A stretch of DNA of 64,000 nucleotides from Aquabacterium fontiphilum (GTDB lineage Bacteria; Pseudomonadota; Gammaproteobacteria; Burkholderiales; Burkholderiaceae_C): assembly GCF_009909205.1 (NCBI RefSeq), contig NZ_JAAAPN010000003.1:62001-126000 (forward strand), read 5' to 3'. Of this stretch, positions 8,329 to 16,642 are shown piece by piece. Each line of letters begins with the position of its first letter. Position 1 is the stretch's first letter. Both the position numbers and the translations under genes were made by a program. Under the pieces are notes generated by a model. It worked only from the letters and a program-made list of their open reading frames with translations. It was not told the DNA's origin and ran no database searches.

Positions 8329-8940
8329 ATGCCCGATTCCAAGCCCGTTCCCGGTCACAGTCCTTTCTATGCCCATCTGTCCCGCCTGCGCTTCATCAAG
8401 CGCTGGGGGCTGATGCGCAATGCCGTTGAAGAGGACGTGGCGCAGCACAGTTGGGAGGTGGCGGTGCTGGCCCACGCGCTGGCCGTGATCCGCCGCGACG
8501 TGCTCGGCCAGCCGGTGGACCCGAACGCCGTGGCCGCCCGCGCGCTGTTTCACGATGCGACCGAGGCCATCACCGGCGACCTGCCCACGCCGGTCAAGTA
8601 CTCGCCCGCCATGCGCCAGGCCACGGCCCACCTGGAAGACGAGGTGGCCCGCGAGATGACGGCCCTGCTGCCCGAGCCCGTTCGGGCTGCGCTGGCGCCG
8701 ATGATGGACCATGCAGCCTGGCCCGCAGACGAGGCTGCGCTGATCAAGTCCGCCGACCGGCTGGCCGCCTGGCTCAAGTGCCGCGCCGAGTTGCGCTACG
8801 GCAACCGCGAGTTCGAGCAGGCCGAGCAGCAAGTGCGCGACAAGATCCACGCCACCATGACGCCCGAGGTGCGCTACTTCCTTGATGTGTTTGCGCCGGC
8901 CTATGAGCTGACCCTCGATTCGCTGATGCAGGGGGGCTGA
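8329..8940 (+). CDS. yfbR: YfbR-like 5'-deoxynucleotidase, HD domain
   Basis: A 203-residue HD-domain phosphohydrolase close to the usual YfbR length (199). The metal-binding residues are visible: His in VAQHSWEVA (about 42), the HD pair in LFHDATEAITGD (about 74-85), and an Asp in IKSADRLAAWLKC. The typical opening FYAHLSRLRFIKRWGLMRN is present. In E. coli YfbR dephosphorylates deoxynucleoside 5'-monophosphates in the cytosol. ATG at 8329 was chosen over an earlier in-frame start that would run back through the promoter region. The antiporter gene follows after 5 bp, so the two are probably co-transcribed. Confidence 0.85.
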   Translation: MPDSKPVPGHSPFYAHLSRLRFIKRWGLMRNAVEEDVAQHSWEVAVLAHALAVIRRDVLGQPVDPNAVAARALFHDATEAITGDLPTPVKYSPAMRQATAHLEDEVAREMTALLPEPVRAALAPMMDHAAWPADEAALIKSADRLAAWLKCRAELRYGNREFEQAEQQVRDKIHATMTPEVRYFLDVFAPAYELTLDSLMQGG

Positions 8941-8945
8941 GCGGC

Positions 8946-10670
8946 ATGCACGCCAACATGCCGCTGATCGTCACGCTGGCCGCGGCGCTGGGGTTGGCGC
9001 TCGTTCTGGGCTTTGCGGCCTCGCGTTTGCGCCTGCCGGCGTTGGTCGGCTACCTGGTCGCCGGGCTGGTCATTGGGCCGCATTCGCCGGGCTTCGTGGC
9101 CGATGTGGACCTGGCCATGCAGTTGGCCGAGATCGGCGTCATGCTGCTGATGTTCGGGGTGGGCCTGCATTTCTCGTTGGCCGATCTGATGGCGGTGCGA
9201 CGCATCGCGGTGCCCGGGGCGGTGGTGCAAATGGCCGCTGCCACCGGCATGGGCGTGGCCGCCGCCTGGTGGTGGGGCTGGAGCTGGCCGGCTGCACTGG
9301 TGTTCGGCCTGGCGCTGTCGGTCGCCAGCACGGTGGTGTTGCTGCGTGCGCTCGAGAGTCGGGGTGCCCTGGATTCGGTCAACGGCAAGATCGCCGTGGG
9401 CTGGCTGGTGGTCGAAGACCTGGCCATGGTGCTGGTGCTCGTGCTGCTGCCCACGCTGGTCGATGTGGCGGGTGGAGGCGGTGGCAGTGCAGCGGATGAG
9501 TCCGGTGGCCGGGGTCTGCTGGAAAGCCTGGGGCGCACCTTGCTGGCCGTCGGCGCTTTCCTGGTCGTGATGCTGGTGGCCGGCCGCAAGGTGCTGCCCT
9601 GGGTGCTCTGGCAGATCCACCGCACCAGCAACCGTGAGCTGTTCACGCTCGGCGTCATGGCCGCGGCCGTCACGATCGCCTATGGCTCGGCAGCGCTCTT
9701 TGGCGTGTCGGTGGCGCTGGGGGCGTTCTTTGCGGGGCTGGTCCTGCGTGAATCCGAGTTCAGCCAGCGCGCGGCGGAAGAGTCGCTGCCCTTCCGCGAT
9801 GCTTTTGCCGTGCTCTTTTTCGTGTCGGTCGGCATGCTGTTCGACCCCCGCGTGCTGATCGACAGCCCGATCCACGTGCTGGTGGTGGCCGCCATCATCA
9901 TCCTGGGCAAGTCGCTGGCGGCCACCGTGCTGGTGCTGGCGTTTCGTTACCCGCTCAACACCGCGCTGACCGTGTCCGTGAGCCTGGCGCAGATCGGCGA
10001 GTTCTCGTTCATCCTGGCCGCCCTGGGTACCTCACTGGGCGTGTTGCCGCCCGAGGCCAAAAGCCTGATCGTGGCCGGGGCCATCCTCTCCATTGCGCTC
10101 AACCCCTTGCTGTTCTCGGCCGTGGAGCCCTTGCGGCGCTGGGTGCTTGCGCGCTCGGCGTTTGCGCGCAAGCTGGAGGCGCGCGACGACCCGCTCGCCG
10201 AGTTGCCGATGACCACCCATCAACGCTATCTTGCGCGGCAAGTGGTGCTGGTGGGCTTCGGGCCGGTTGGCGAGCGCGTGGCTTCGGCGCTGCACGATCG
10301 GCGCATCCCCTTCGTGGTGGTGGCCAACAGCCGCGAGGTGGTCGAGGGCCTGCGTGCACAGGGTTGGCCGGCCGTGTTCGGCAACGCCACCGAGCCGGCC
10401 ACGCTGATCCAGGCCCATGTGGCCACCGCCCGACAGCTGGTGGTCACCGGGCATGCCGCCGTGGAGGCCTTGTCCATGCTTGAGATCGCGCGCATGCTCA
10501 ACCCGGAGATCGTGGCCCTGGCCGAGGTGGCCAGCGAAGATGAGGCGCGCTGGCTGCGGCAGTCCGGCTTCAATGAGGTCCTGACCCCCGAAGCCGGGCT
10601 GGCGGGCAGCCTGGGGCAGGCTGTCATGGCCCACGGCGCCATTCCCGCGCCCGCCGGCACCGAAAGCTGA
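8946..10670 (+). CDS. ybaL: YbaL/KefB-type cation:proton antiporter with TrkA-N domain
   Basis: A 574-residue CPA2-family protein. Residues 1-390 form the Na+/H+ exchanger membrane domain with about twelve helices, including LVGYLVAGLVIGPHSPGF near residue 35 and LAQIGEFSFILAALG near 345. After a short linker comes a TrkA-N (Rossmann) domain at about 425-540, opening with VVLVGFGPVGERVASAL. No separate TrkA-C domain is seen. The nucleotide-binding sequence resembles YbaL more than glutathione-gated KefB/KefC. It probably moves K+ (or Na+) against protons across the inner membrane. It follows yfbR by 5 bp and precedes a universal stress protein gene by 26 bp. Confidence 0.86.
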   Translation: MHANMPLIVTLAAALGLALVLGFAASRLRLPALVGYLVAGLVIGPHSPGFVADVDLAMQLAEIGVMLLMFGVGLHFSLADLMAVRRIAVPGAVVQMAAATGMGVAAAWWWGWSWPAALVFGLALSVASTVVLLRALESRGALDSVNGKIAVGWLVVEDLAMVLVLVLLPTLVDVAGGGGGSAADESGGRGLLESLGRTLLAVGAFLVVMLVAGRKVLPWVLWQIHRTSNRELFTLGVMAAAVTIAYGSAALFGVSVALGAFFAGLVLRESEFSQRAAEESLPFRDAFAVLFFVSVGMLFDPRVLIDSPIHVLVVAAIIILGKSLAATVLVLAFRYPLNTALTVSVSLAQIGEFSFILAALGTSLGVLPPEAKSLIVAGAILSIALNPLLFSAVEPLRRWVLARSAFARKLEARDDPLAELPMTTHQRYLARQVVLVGFGPVGERVASALHDRRIPFVVVANSREVVEGLRAQGWPAVFGNATEPATLIQAHVATARQLVVTGHAAVEALSMLEIARMLNPEIVALAEVASEDEARWLRQSGFNEVLTPEAGLAGSLGQAVMAHGAIPAPAGTES

Positions 10671-10696
10671 TCTGTTTCCGTGAGCAGGAGAACCAC

Positions 10697-11593
10697 ATGA
10701 TCCACGCTGATCCAGTCCTTCGCACCGTTGTTGCGGCCACTGATCTCTCTGAACCCGCAATGGTGGCGTGTCACCGTGCGGCGCAGCTGGCGCATGCCCA
10801 CGGCGCCAGCCTGAGTCTCGTTCACATGGTGACCCTCGGGCTGCTCGACCGTCTGCGGTTGGTCGCAGCAGATGACGCTGAGCAGGTCGAGGGGCTGTTG
10901 CTGGCTGCGCTGGCCGCTGACGTACAGGCCGTCGCCGACGACCTGGCGGCCCGCTACCAGGTGAAGGCCCAGGTCACGGTTGAACGGCAGCCCATTGTGG
11001 CTGGCCTGCTCAGCCACGTGGCGGCAACCCAGGCCGATCTGGTGGTGGTCGGTCCGCAGGGTGCGGGACGCGTGCGGCACGCTGTTCTGGGCTCGACCGC
11101 CGAAAGGCTGGTGGGCCGTTGCCCCGTGCCGGTGCTGGTCGCGCGGCAGGGCGGGCCGGCAGGCTACCGCCAAATCCTGGTGCCAGTGGACTTTTCGCCT
11201 GCTTCACGCGCGGCGATCGAGGCGGCGCGCCGCCTGGCACCGCAAGCGCAACTGATCCTGATGCATGCCTTTCTGGTGCCGTTTGAGGGCAAGATGAAGC
11301 TGGCCGGCGTGGACGACGACCACATCCATCGCTATGAGCTCCAGGCGCGTCAGGATGCCCATGCGCACATGCAGGCCCTGATGGCCGAGTGCGGCCTGGA
11401 TGCGGATCGGGTCGCTACCGTCGTGGCACACGGTGAGCCGACGCGGCTCATTCTGGCCCACGCCGACGAGCTGGGCGTCGACCTCATTGCGATGGGCAAG
11501 GGACAGGACACGGTACTCGAGGAGCTGCTGGTGGGCAGTGTGACCAAACACGTGCTGGTCGAGGCTGAAACCGATGTGCTGGTGACAGCCTGA
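10697..11593 (+). CDS. Universal stress protein with two tandem Usp domains
   Basis: A 298-residue cytosolic protein made of two UspA domains, about residues 8-150 and 154-298. Each has the start pattern of the fold (TVVAATDLSEPA; QILVPVDFSPAS). The ATP-binding G-x2-G-x(9)-G-S/T loops are readable (GPQGAGRVRHAVLGSTAERL and GKGQDTVLEELLVGSVTKHV), the second with an acidic substitution. The double-domain layout is like UspE. A clear AGGAG precedes the ATG. It is the third gene of the yfbR-ybaL-usp run and is followed by a GC-rich hairpin. I found no FNR box upstream. Confidence 0.87.
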   Translation: MIHADPVLRTVVAATDLSEPAMVACHRAAQLAHAHGASLSLVHMVTLGLLDRLRLVAADDAEQVEGLLLAALAADVQAVADDLAARYQVKAQVTVERQPIVAGLLSHVAATQADLVVVGPQGAGRVRHAVLGSTAERLVGRCPVPVLVARQGGPAGYRQILVPVDFSPASRAAIEAARRLAPQAQLILMHAFLVPFEGKMKLAGVDDDHIHRYELQARQDAHAHMQALMAECGLDADRVATVVAHGEPTRLILAHADELGVDLIAMGKGQDTVLEELLVGSVTKHVLVEAETDVLVTA

Positions 11594-11599
11594 AAGCAC

Positions 11600-11625
11600 A
11601 GAGCCCAGCGCGAAGGCTGGGCTCT
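11600..11625. terminator. Hairpin terminator between usp and the tRNA-Asn pair
   Basis: A perfect 10-bp stem, AGAGCCCAGC / GCTGGGCTCT, with a 6-base loop, seven bases after the usp stop codon. It lies between a rightward gene and a leftward tRNA unit, so it can act on both. No strong T run follows. Confidence 0.6.
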
Positions 11626-11634
11626 GGCTTGATC

Positions 11635-11710
11635 TGGCTCCCCGACCTGGGCTCGAACCAGGGACCTACGGATTAACAGTCCGGCGCTCTACCGACTGAG
11701 CTATCGGGGA
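11635..11710 (-). tRNA. tRNA-Asn (GTT), downstream copy
   Basis: A 76-nt tRNA on the minus strand with cloverleaf parts readable: acceptor TCCCCGA / TCGGGGA, D-loop GCTCAGTCGGTAGAGC, anticodon loop CTGTTAA with anticodon GTT, T-loop GGTTCGAGCCC, and an encoded CCA end. It is identical to the copy 54 bp away. Confidence 0.96.
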
Positions 11711-11764
11711 TCATCTGGGGTGTCGGGCCTTGCGATTTCGGCAGGCAAGGCCGTCTTGAATTTT

Positions 11765-11840
11765 TGGCTCCCCGACCTGGGCTCGAACCAGGGACCTACG
11801 GATTAACAGTCCGGCGCTCTACCGACTGAGCTATCGGGGA
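11765..11840 (-). tRNA. tRNA-Asn (GTT), upstream copy
   Basis: A 76-nt tRNA identical to the neighbouring copy, anticodon GTT, encoded CCA. The two copies are transcribed leftward, this one first, with a 54-bp spacer that differs from the flanks. A recent tandem duplication or gene conversion is the simplest explanation. Confidence 0.96.
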
Positions 11841-11974
11841 TCAGATCAATGTCGTGCAGGCCATTTTTCAACGAACCGGCACAACATCAGTCGAGAACGC
11901 GACTATAGCATGGAACGCCGGGCGCACTGAGCGCTGTCGCTTTTTGCATGCACATCGCGCCAGCGCTGTCCGCC

Positions 11975-14140
11975 TTAGAAATCGAGCCGGGCCGACAGCG
12001 TCACCGTGCGCGGCAGCATCGGGAACAGGTAGTAGTGGCCCGTCAGGGCCGGTGCCTCCCGCCAGGCCTTGGCGTCGAGCAGGTTGGTCACGCCCAGTTG
12101 CACCGTCCATTGCTGGCCTGCGGTGTGTGGCGTGGTGGTCTTGAGCGTCAGGTCGACGCGGTTCCATGCGGGCAGCCGCGCGGTGTTGGCCACATCCACC
12201 CAGCGACGACCCTCGCGTACCAGATCGGCCTGAACCGACACCGGCCAGGTCAGTGGCAGCGTGTACTGACCTGACAGGCGCAGCGTGTGCTCGGGCACGT
12301 TGGTGCTCTCCTGCCTGTTGACCGCAGGATTGGCGCTGCCGCGGCGCTCTGTGTCGATCCACATGCCACCGGCGGCGAGTTGCCACGGTCCACGACGACC
12401 CTGCCATTGCAGTTCCAGCCCGCGATGGGTGGCGGTGCCGTCAAGCAGGAACTCGCCGGTGGCCGGGTTGCCTGCCCCTTGTGGCTTGCGAATCGCAAAC
12501 AGGCTGACCGACCAGTTCTGCTGTCCGTTCAACCAGGGTGCCTGTCCCTTGAGTCCCACCTCGGTCTGGCGGCTCTTGTGCACAGGCAGTGGCGCGCCCG
12601 CATTGCCGTACCACACCGCCGGCACATGCAGCACCTCCACGCCCTCGCCCCAGCTGACGTAGGCCTGTGTCGAAGGGGCCAGGGTGTAGCCCAGGCCCAG
12701 CCAGGGGGTGGTCAGGTCTTCGCTGATGCGCGGCGCAGCTGTGCCATCGGCCGTGCTGCGCGCGTTGCGGCGGATCTGGGTGTGGCGCACGCCGAGCCAG
12801 GCGCGCAGCGATTCGCTCAATGCGACCTCGTCACGCAATGCCAGTTCGGTGCTGCGATCGGTGCGGTCAAGCCCCGCACCCAAGGCGGTGTGATCCGGTG
12901 TGAGCCCAGGCACGCCGGTGTACGTGTTGCCGTCGCCGACATAGTTGAATGCGGTGTTGTTGACATCGGTCTTGTGCAGCGAGCGCAGCAGCGACAGCTG
13001 CCACCTGTGGCCCATACCGCCGATGCGCGCCTCGCCTTCCAGCTCGCTCAGCAGCGAGCGCGTGATGCGACGTTCGCCCTCGGATCGGTAGTCGTAGTAG
13101 GCGAAGTCGCCATTGGCGCAGTACTGCGCGAAGTCATCGAAACCACAGCCGAACGGAAAGCCAGCCCGGTCGGCTGACTGCAGGTGCTGCTCGCCATAGG
13201 TCACGCGCGCGCGCAGCCCCTGGCCCAAGTCGCCTTGCCAGCGCAGCGAGCCGGTCGTGCCAGCCATCACCACGGGAAGCGTCCAGTCTTGCCGGTTGAA
13301 GTTGCGGGTTCGGTCGACCGAGTGGATCGACGGCACCCGGCCGTCCAGCAGGCTGTAGCCCGGCGCGCTAGGCTGGGCCAGTCGGCTGCTCTCGATCTCA
13401 AACTCGATCAGGTGACCCGGGTTCAGCCGCCAGTCGGTGGCCAGAGCGGCCAGTTTGCGTTGGCCGCGTGTGCCGTCCACCGGCGTGTCCAGGCGTTCGG
13501 CGGCCAGGTTCAGGCGGGCGCCGAACTGGCGGGCGTCGCCGAAGCGGTCACCCAGATCCACCGTGGTGAGGTGGGCGCCAGCATCCGTGGCCGACAGGCC
13601 GACCGAGCGGGTGCGGCCCTCGGGCCGCTTGACCAGCAGGTTGACCAGCCCGCCCGGCGCGCTGACGCCCGCCTGCAGGCCGCTGATGCCCTTGTACACC
13701 TCGACAGCGGCCTTGTTGTCCAGCGGCAGCCGGGTCTCGCCGTTGATGGGCAGCCCGTCGCGGCGGTAGTTGCTGGTGTTGTCCAGCGTGAAGCCCCGGA
13801 TGGCCAGGATGTCCCAGTAGCCGGCCGTGTTGTAGCTGTCCGTCACGCTGGCGTCGAGCTTGGTCAGCTCGGCCAGGCGGGTGACCTGGGCTTGCTGCAG
13901 GGCGTCCTGGCTGAATGTCTGGGCCTGATACGGTGCGCGCCAGGCGGGGCCATCGCCCCAGCCCGACACGCTGGCGCGGTTCTGCCGCTCGGGCGTGGCG
14001 GTCACGCCGATGGTTGGCAGTGTGGCGGCTGCGGTGCCATCGGTCTGCGCGTGGGCCGGGGCCCAGGCCAGCGTGGATGCCACGGCTGAAGCCAGCGTGG
14101 CGGCAAAAGGGGACAGGGCGAACGGAAGAAGGCGACGCAT
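11975..14140 (-). CDS. TonB-dependent outer-membrane receptor, probably for thiamine or a precursor
   Basis: A 721-residue receptor with a signal peptide (MRRLLPFALSPF...AHAQ, about 32 residues). A plug domain follows at about 60-200 with the family patterns LAIRGF and VEVYKGISGLQAG...GGLVN, then a 22-strand barrel ending in the typical C-terminal aromatic strand TVTLSARLDF. By sequence alone it would be called a siderophore receptor of the FhuA/FecA group. A TPP riboswitch lies in its leader (14217-14305), so uptake of thiamine, HMP or a related precursor is the better prediction. A possible TonB box is LPTIGVTA near residue 41. No other transport gene is adjacent. GGAG lies 8 bases before the ATG. 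Confidence 0.85.
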   Translation of the reverse strand: MRRLLPFALSPFAATLASAVASTLAWAPAHAQTDGTAAATLPTIGVTATPERQNRASVSGWGDGPAWRAPYQAQTFSQDALQQAQVTRLAELTKLDASVTDSYNTAGYWDILAIRGFTLDNTSNYRRDGLPINGETRLPLDNKAAVEVYKGISGLQAGVSAPGGLVNLLVKRPEGRTRSVGLSATDAGAHLTTVDLGDRFGDARQFGARLNLAAERLDTPVDGTRGQRKLAALATDWRLNPGHLIEFEIESSRLAQPSAPGYSLLDGRVPSIHSVDRTRNFNRQDWTLPVVMAGTTGSLRWQGDLGQGLRARVTYGEQHLQSADRAGFPFGCGFDDFAQYCANGDFAYYDYRSEGERRITRSLLSELEGEARIGGMGHRWQLSLLRSLHKTDVNNTAFNYVGDGNTYTGVPGLTPDHTALGAGLDRTDRSTELALRDEVALSESLRAWLGVRHTQIRRNARSTADGTAAPRISEDLTTPWLGLGYTLAPSTQAYVSWGEGVEVLHVPAVWYGNAGAPLPVHKSRQTEVGLKGQAPWLNGQQNWSVSLFAIRKPQGAGNPATGEFLLDGTATHRGLELQWQGRRGPWQLAAGGMWIDTERRGSANPAVNRQESTNVPEHTLRLSGQYTLPLTWPVSVQADLVREGRRWVDVANTARLPAWNRVDLTLKTTTPHTAGQQWTVQLGVTNLLDAKAWREAPALTGHYYLFPMLPRTVTLSARLDF

Positions 14141-14216
14141 CAGGCAGGCTCCGGCACAGGTGGTCGCGCGGGTGCGATGGACAGATGCGCGACAGCGTTG
14201 CCGGCGATGCGGGCCA

Positions 14217-14305
14217 TGCTTCCCTACGCGAGGATGATCTCGGTCAGGTTCGAAGGGACTCTCTCAGCGATCGCGCCCAGACGGCAAGGCGATCACACCC
14301 CTAGC
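14217..14305 (-). promoter_or_regulatory. TPP riboswitch (THI element)
   Basis: Read on the minus strand, the element starts GCTAGGGGTG, has a P3 stem TGATCGC...GCGATCG, then CTGAGAGAGTCCC, the invariant AACCTGA, CGAGATCATCCTCGCG and the closing TAGGGAAGC. P1 pairs GCT with AGC. The conserved blocks CTGAGA, AACCTGA and GCGTAGGGAA match the TPP aptamer (thi box). It ends 77 bases upstream of the TonB-dependent receptor start. Expected effect: repression of the receptor when thiamine pyrophosphate is plentiful. Confidence 0.92.
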
Positions 14306-14314
14306 AATGACCGG

Positions 14315-14320
14315 ATTCTA
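14315..14320 (-). promoter_or_regulatory. Putative -10 box for the riboswitch-receptor transcript
   Basis: TAGAAT on the minus strand, about 10 bases before the riboswitch P1 stem, so transcription would begin at the aptamer's 5' edge. The same CTAGAAT core precedes tRNA-Ser and lysC in this window. No good -35 element is visible. Confidence 0.45.
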
Positions 14321-14335
14321 GCCCCGAGGCGCGTG

Positions 14336-15397
14336 TCATGCGCGGCCGAGCCGCTGCTTGAGCAACGGGCTGGTGGTGGTGTAGAGCAGGTGTTGCGGCG
14401 CGTCGGGGTTCAGCGCGGCCGACGCCGCGTGCGCGGCCAGCGTGGCTTCATGAAAGCCACACAACAGCAGCCGCTTCTTGCCAGGGTAGGTGTTGACGTC
14501 GCCCACGGCGTACACCCCAGGCAGGTTGGATTCGAAGGTGGCCGACGAGACGCTGACCTGTTTGCGCTCCAGCGTCAGGCCCCATTCGGCCAGCGGCCCC
14601 AGCCGTGGGCTCAGTCCCTGGCGAATCAGCAGGTGGTCCAGCGGCAGACTGACGGGTTGGCCATCGCTGCCCAGGAGGCGCAGTGCCGTGACGCGGCCGC
14701 CGTCGGTGTCAAGCGCATCGGGCAGGCCAGTCTGAAGGCGCACTGCACCGTCGCGCATCAGCAGCCGCACGGCCGCATCCAGCTCGGGTTCGGCCTGAAA
14801 CACGTCGCGGCGGTGCTGCAGCGTGATCTGTGCGGGCCGACGCTCGGGCGTGTCGGCGCTGAGCGCCACCACGGTCGACAAGGCCTCATCGCCGCCACCG
14901 CAGACCACCACGTGCTGGCCTGCCCAGGGCGCGGGTTGACCGGCATCGGGCAGATGGTGGTGAACGTTGGTGCAATCGCCCAGCCCGGGCAGGTTGAGGC
15001 TGCGGGGCACGAAGGCGCCAGCGCCCGCGGCGATGAAGACGGCCCGAGCGCGGAAGGCGCGGCCCTGCTGCGTGGTCAGCTTGAAGTGCCCGCAGTCATC
15101 TCGGCTCAGGTGGGCGACCTGCTGGCCCAGATGCAGGCGCGTGCTGTGTCCCTGCGCATCACGCGGCAGAAAGGGCGCGGCCTGGTCCAGCAGCAGTTGC
15201 GCGAGCTCACGTCCCGTGCACGCGGGAATGCCCGGCACATCGTAGATGGGCTTGTCCGGGTACAGGGCCACGCATTGGCCCCCCGGTTCGGGCAAGACAT
15301 CGACCACATGGGCCTCCAGCCCGAGCAGGCCGAGCTGGAAGACCTGAAACAGGCCCACCGGGCCCGCGCCGATGACGACGGCGTCTGTGTCGATCAT
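14336..15397 (-). CDS. Ferredoxin--NADP+ reductase, thioredoxin-reductase-like type
   Basis: A 353-residue FAD/NAD(P)-dependent oxidoreductase. The N-terminal FAD motif is GAGPVGLFQVFQLGLLG (residues 10-26), followed by PEPGGQCVALYPDKPIYDVPG. The NAD(P)-binding segment HVVVCGGGDEALSTV lies near residue 165 and the FAD-closing motif GVYAVGDVNTYPGKKRLL near 295. There is no CxxC redox pair where thioredoxin reductase has one, which separates this FNR class from TrxB. It follows fdxA by 16 bp on the same strand, so FdxA is the natural electron partner. Its place after the cys genes suggests it may feed sulfite reductase; that is an inference. Confidence 0.88.
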   Translation of the reverse strand: MIDTDAVVIGAGPVGLFQVFQLGLLGLEAHVVDVLPEPGGQCVALYPDKPIYDVPGIPACTGRELAQLLLDQAAPFLPRDAQGHSTRLHLGQQVAHLSRDDCGHFKLTTQQGRAFRARAVFIAAGAGAFVPRSLNLPGLGDCTNVHHHLPDAGQPAPWAGQHVVVCGGGDEALSTVVALSADTPERRPAQITLQHRRDVFQAEPELDAAVRLLMRDGAVRLQTGLPDALDTDGGRVTALRLLGSDGQPVSLPLDHLLIRQGLSPRLGPLAEWGLTLERKQVSVSSATFESNLPGVYAVGDVNTYPGKKRLLLCGFHEATLAAHAASAALNPDAPQHLLYTTTSPLLKQRLGRA

Positions 15398-15413
15398 GCC
15401 CGTTGAAGGCAGG

Positions 15414-15737
15414 TCAGCGGATCAGCTGATCCAGCTTGCCCGTCTTGTCCTTCCACTCTTCGGCATCGGGCAGCGCGGCCTTGCGCTTGGTGATGCTGGG
15501 CCACTTCTTGGCCAGATCGGCGTTGATCTGGATGTACTGCTGCTGGTCGCCAGGCACGTCTTCCTCGGGCACGATGGCGTTGACCGGGCACTCCGGGATG
15601 CACACGGCGCAGTCGATGCACTCATCGGGGTCGATGACGAGGAAGTTGGGGCCTTCGCGGAAGCAGTCCACCGGGCACACGTCCACACAGTCCGTGTATT
15701 TGCAGCGGATGCAGGCTTCGGTGACGACGTGGGTCAT
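15414..15737 (-). CDS. fdxA: Ferredoxin FdxA, 7Fe-8S type
   Basis: A 107-residue ferredoxin with two cluster motifs: [19 protein letters not shown] near residues 8-26 and [16 protein letters not shown] near 40-55. The first has the altered spacing expected for a [3Fe-4S] cluster beside a [4Fe-4S] one. A C-terminal extension of about 45 residues ([17 protein letters not shown]...) is typical of FdxA. Cytosolic electron carrier. It lies between cobA and the ferredoxin reductase gene, all leftward. Confidence 0.93.
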   Translation of the reverse strand: MTHVVTEACIRCKYTDCVDVCPVDCFREGPNFLVIDPDECIDCAVCIPECPVNAIVPEEDVPGDQQQYIQINADLAKKWPSITKRKAALPDAEEWKDKTGKLDQLIR

Positions 15738-15789
15738 GACAATCTCTTGTTGCGGTTTGAGGGGATTGAGGGCGGGATTTTACGGGGGC

Positions 15790-16617
15790 TCAGCCTTCGG
15801 CAGGCGGGCGGCCTTCGCCGCAAAGGGGGATATGGGTCAAAGGTTCGTCAGGAATCTCGGTGGCGGCGGCCCCCACGATGACCAGGGTGGGGCGCCCGGC
15901 GTGGATGTCCGAGGCCTCGCCCAGCGTGGCGACGGTGTGCAGCGAGTGGCGCATGTCGGGCCAGCCGGCGCGAGACACCACACTCACCTGTGTCTCGCCG
16001 GGCCAACCGGCATCCAGCAGACCCTTGCTGAGCGGGGCCAGCTGGCGGCCTGCCATGTAGAACACTTCCGTGTCGGCGCGTTGGCCAGGGCCCATGCCGC
16101 ATTGCAGGTCGCCCGTGCGGGTCATCGCGGTGGTGAAGCTCACGCTGCGTCCCGAGCCGCGGCGCGTCAGCGGCCGTTGTGTGGCGGCAGCAGCGGCCAG
16201 CGCGGCCGTCACGCCCGGCACCACCTCACAGGGGATGCCGGCGGCGTGCAGCGCGTGCAGTTCTTCTTCAAGGCGACCGAACAGGCTCGGGTCCCCGCCC
16301 TTGAGTCGGGCCACCAGGCCACGTTCGCCATGAATGGCACCCACGGCCAGCGACTGCTCAACCAGCAACCGGTTGATGCGCGTCTGGCCGTTGAAGTCGC
16401 TGCCTTCCTTGCCGGAAAAGCCACGCTTGCCCACGTCGATCCAGTCGGCCTGAGGCGCCAGATCCCGCAGGCTGGGGTCGGCCAGGGCGTCGAACAGCAC
16501 CACCTGAGCCTGCCCGAGCAGCCGGCTGCCCCGCACCGTGATCAGATCGGCCTCGCCGGGGCCGGCGCCAATGAAGACGACCTTGGCGGCCACCAGTGAG
16601 CACGGCGAACTGGACAC
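15790..16617 (-). CDS. cobA: Uroporphyrinogen-III C-methyltransferase (SUMT)
   Basis: A 275-residue (from the GTG chosen) tetrapyrrole methyltransferase that makes precorrin-2 from uroporphyrinogen III with two SAM, the first step to siroheme. SAM-binding signatures are present: VVFIGAGPGEADLITVRG at the start, VARLKGGDPSLFGR near residue 100, and VVPGVTAA with the TRRG block. It is the stand-alone SUMT domain without the CysG dehydrogenase/ferrochelatase part. Siroheme is the cofactor of CysI in the same operon. The start is uncertain: GTG at 16617 has an AGGA 9 bases upstream; an ATG at 16668 would overlap cysN by 26 bp. Confidence 0.88.
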   Translation of the reverse strand: MSSSPCSLVAAKVVFIGAGPGEADLITVRGSRLLGQAQVVLFDALADPSLRDLAPQADWIDVGKRGFSGKEGSDFNGQTRINRLLVEQSLAVGAIHGERGLVARLKGGDPSLFGRLEEELHALHAAGIPCEVVPGVTAALAAAAATQRPLTRRGSGRSVSFTTAMTRTGDLQCGMGPGQRADTEVFYMAGRQLAPLSKGLLDAGWPGETQVSVVSRAGWPDMRHSLHTVATLGEASDIHAGRPTLVIVGAAATEIPDEPLTHIPLCGEGRPPAEG

Positions 16618-16642
16618 GGTACGGACGTCCTGAACCACGGCC

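Noticed and set aside
10671..10696. FNR box in front of the universal stress protein gene
   Set aside because: No TTGAT-N4-ATCAA-like sequence is present; the gene is probably read from the yfbR-ybaL promoter.
11635..11840. tRNA-Asn pair as an attachment site of an integrated element
   Set aside because: No integrase, no phage or plasmid genes, and the neighbours on both sides are ordinary chromosomal genes. The repeat is limited to the tRNA itself.
11975..14140. Siderophore (iron) receptor
   Set aside because: Homology is to the siderophore-receptor group, but a TPP riboswitch governs it and no Fur box, siderophore gene or iron transporter is nearby.
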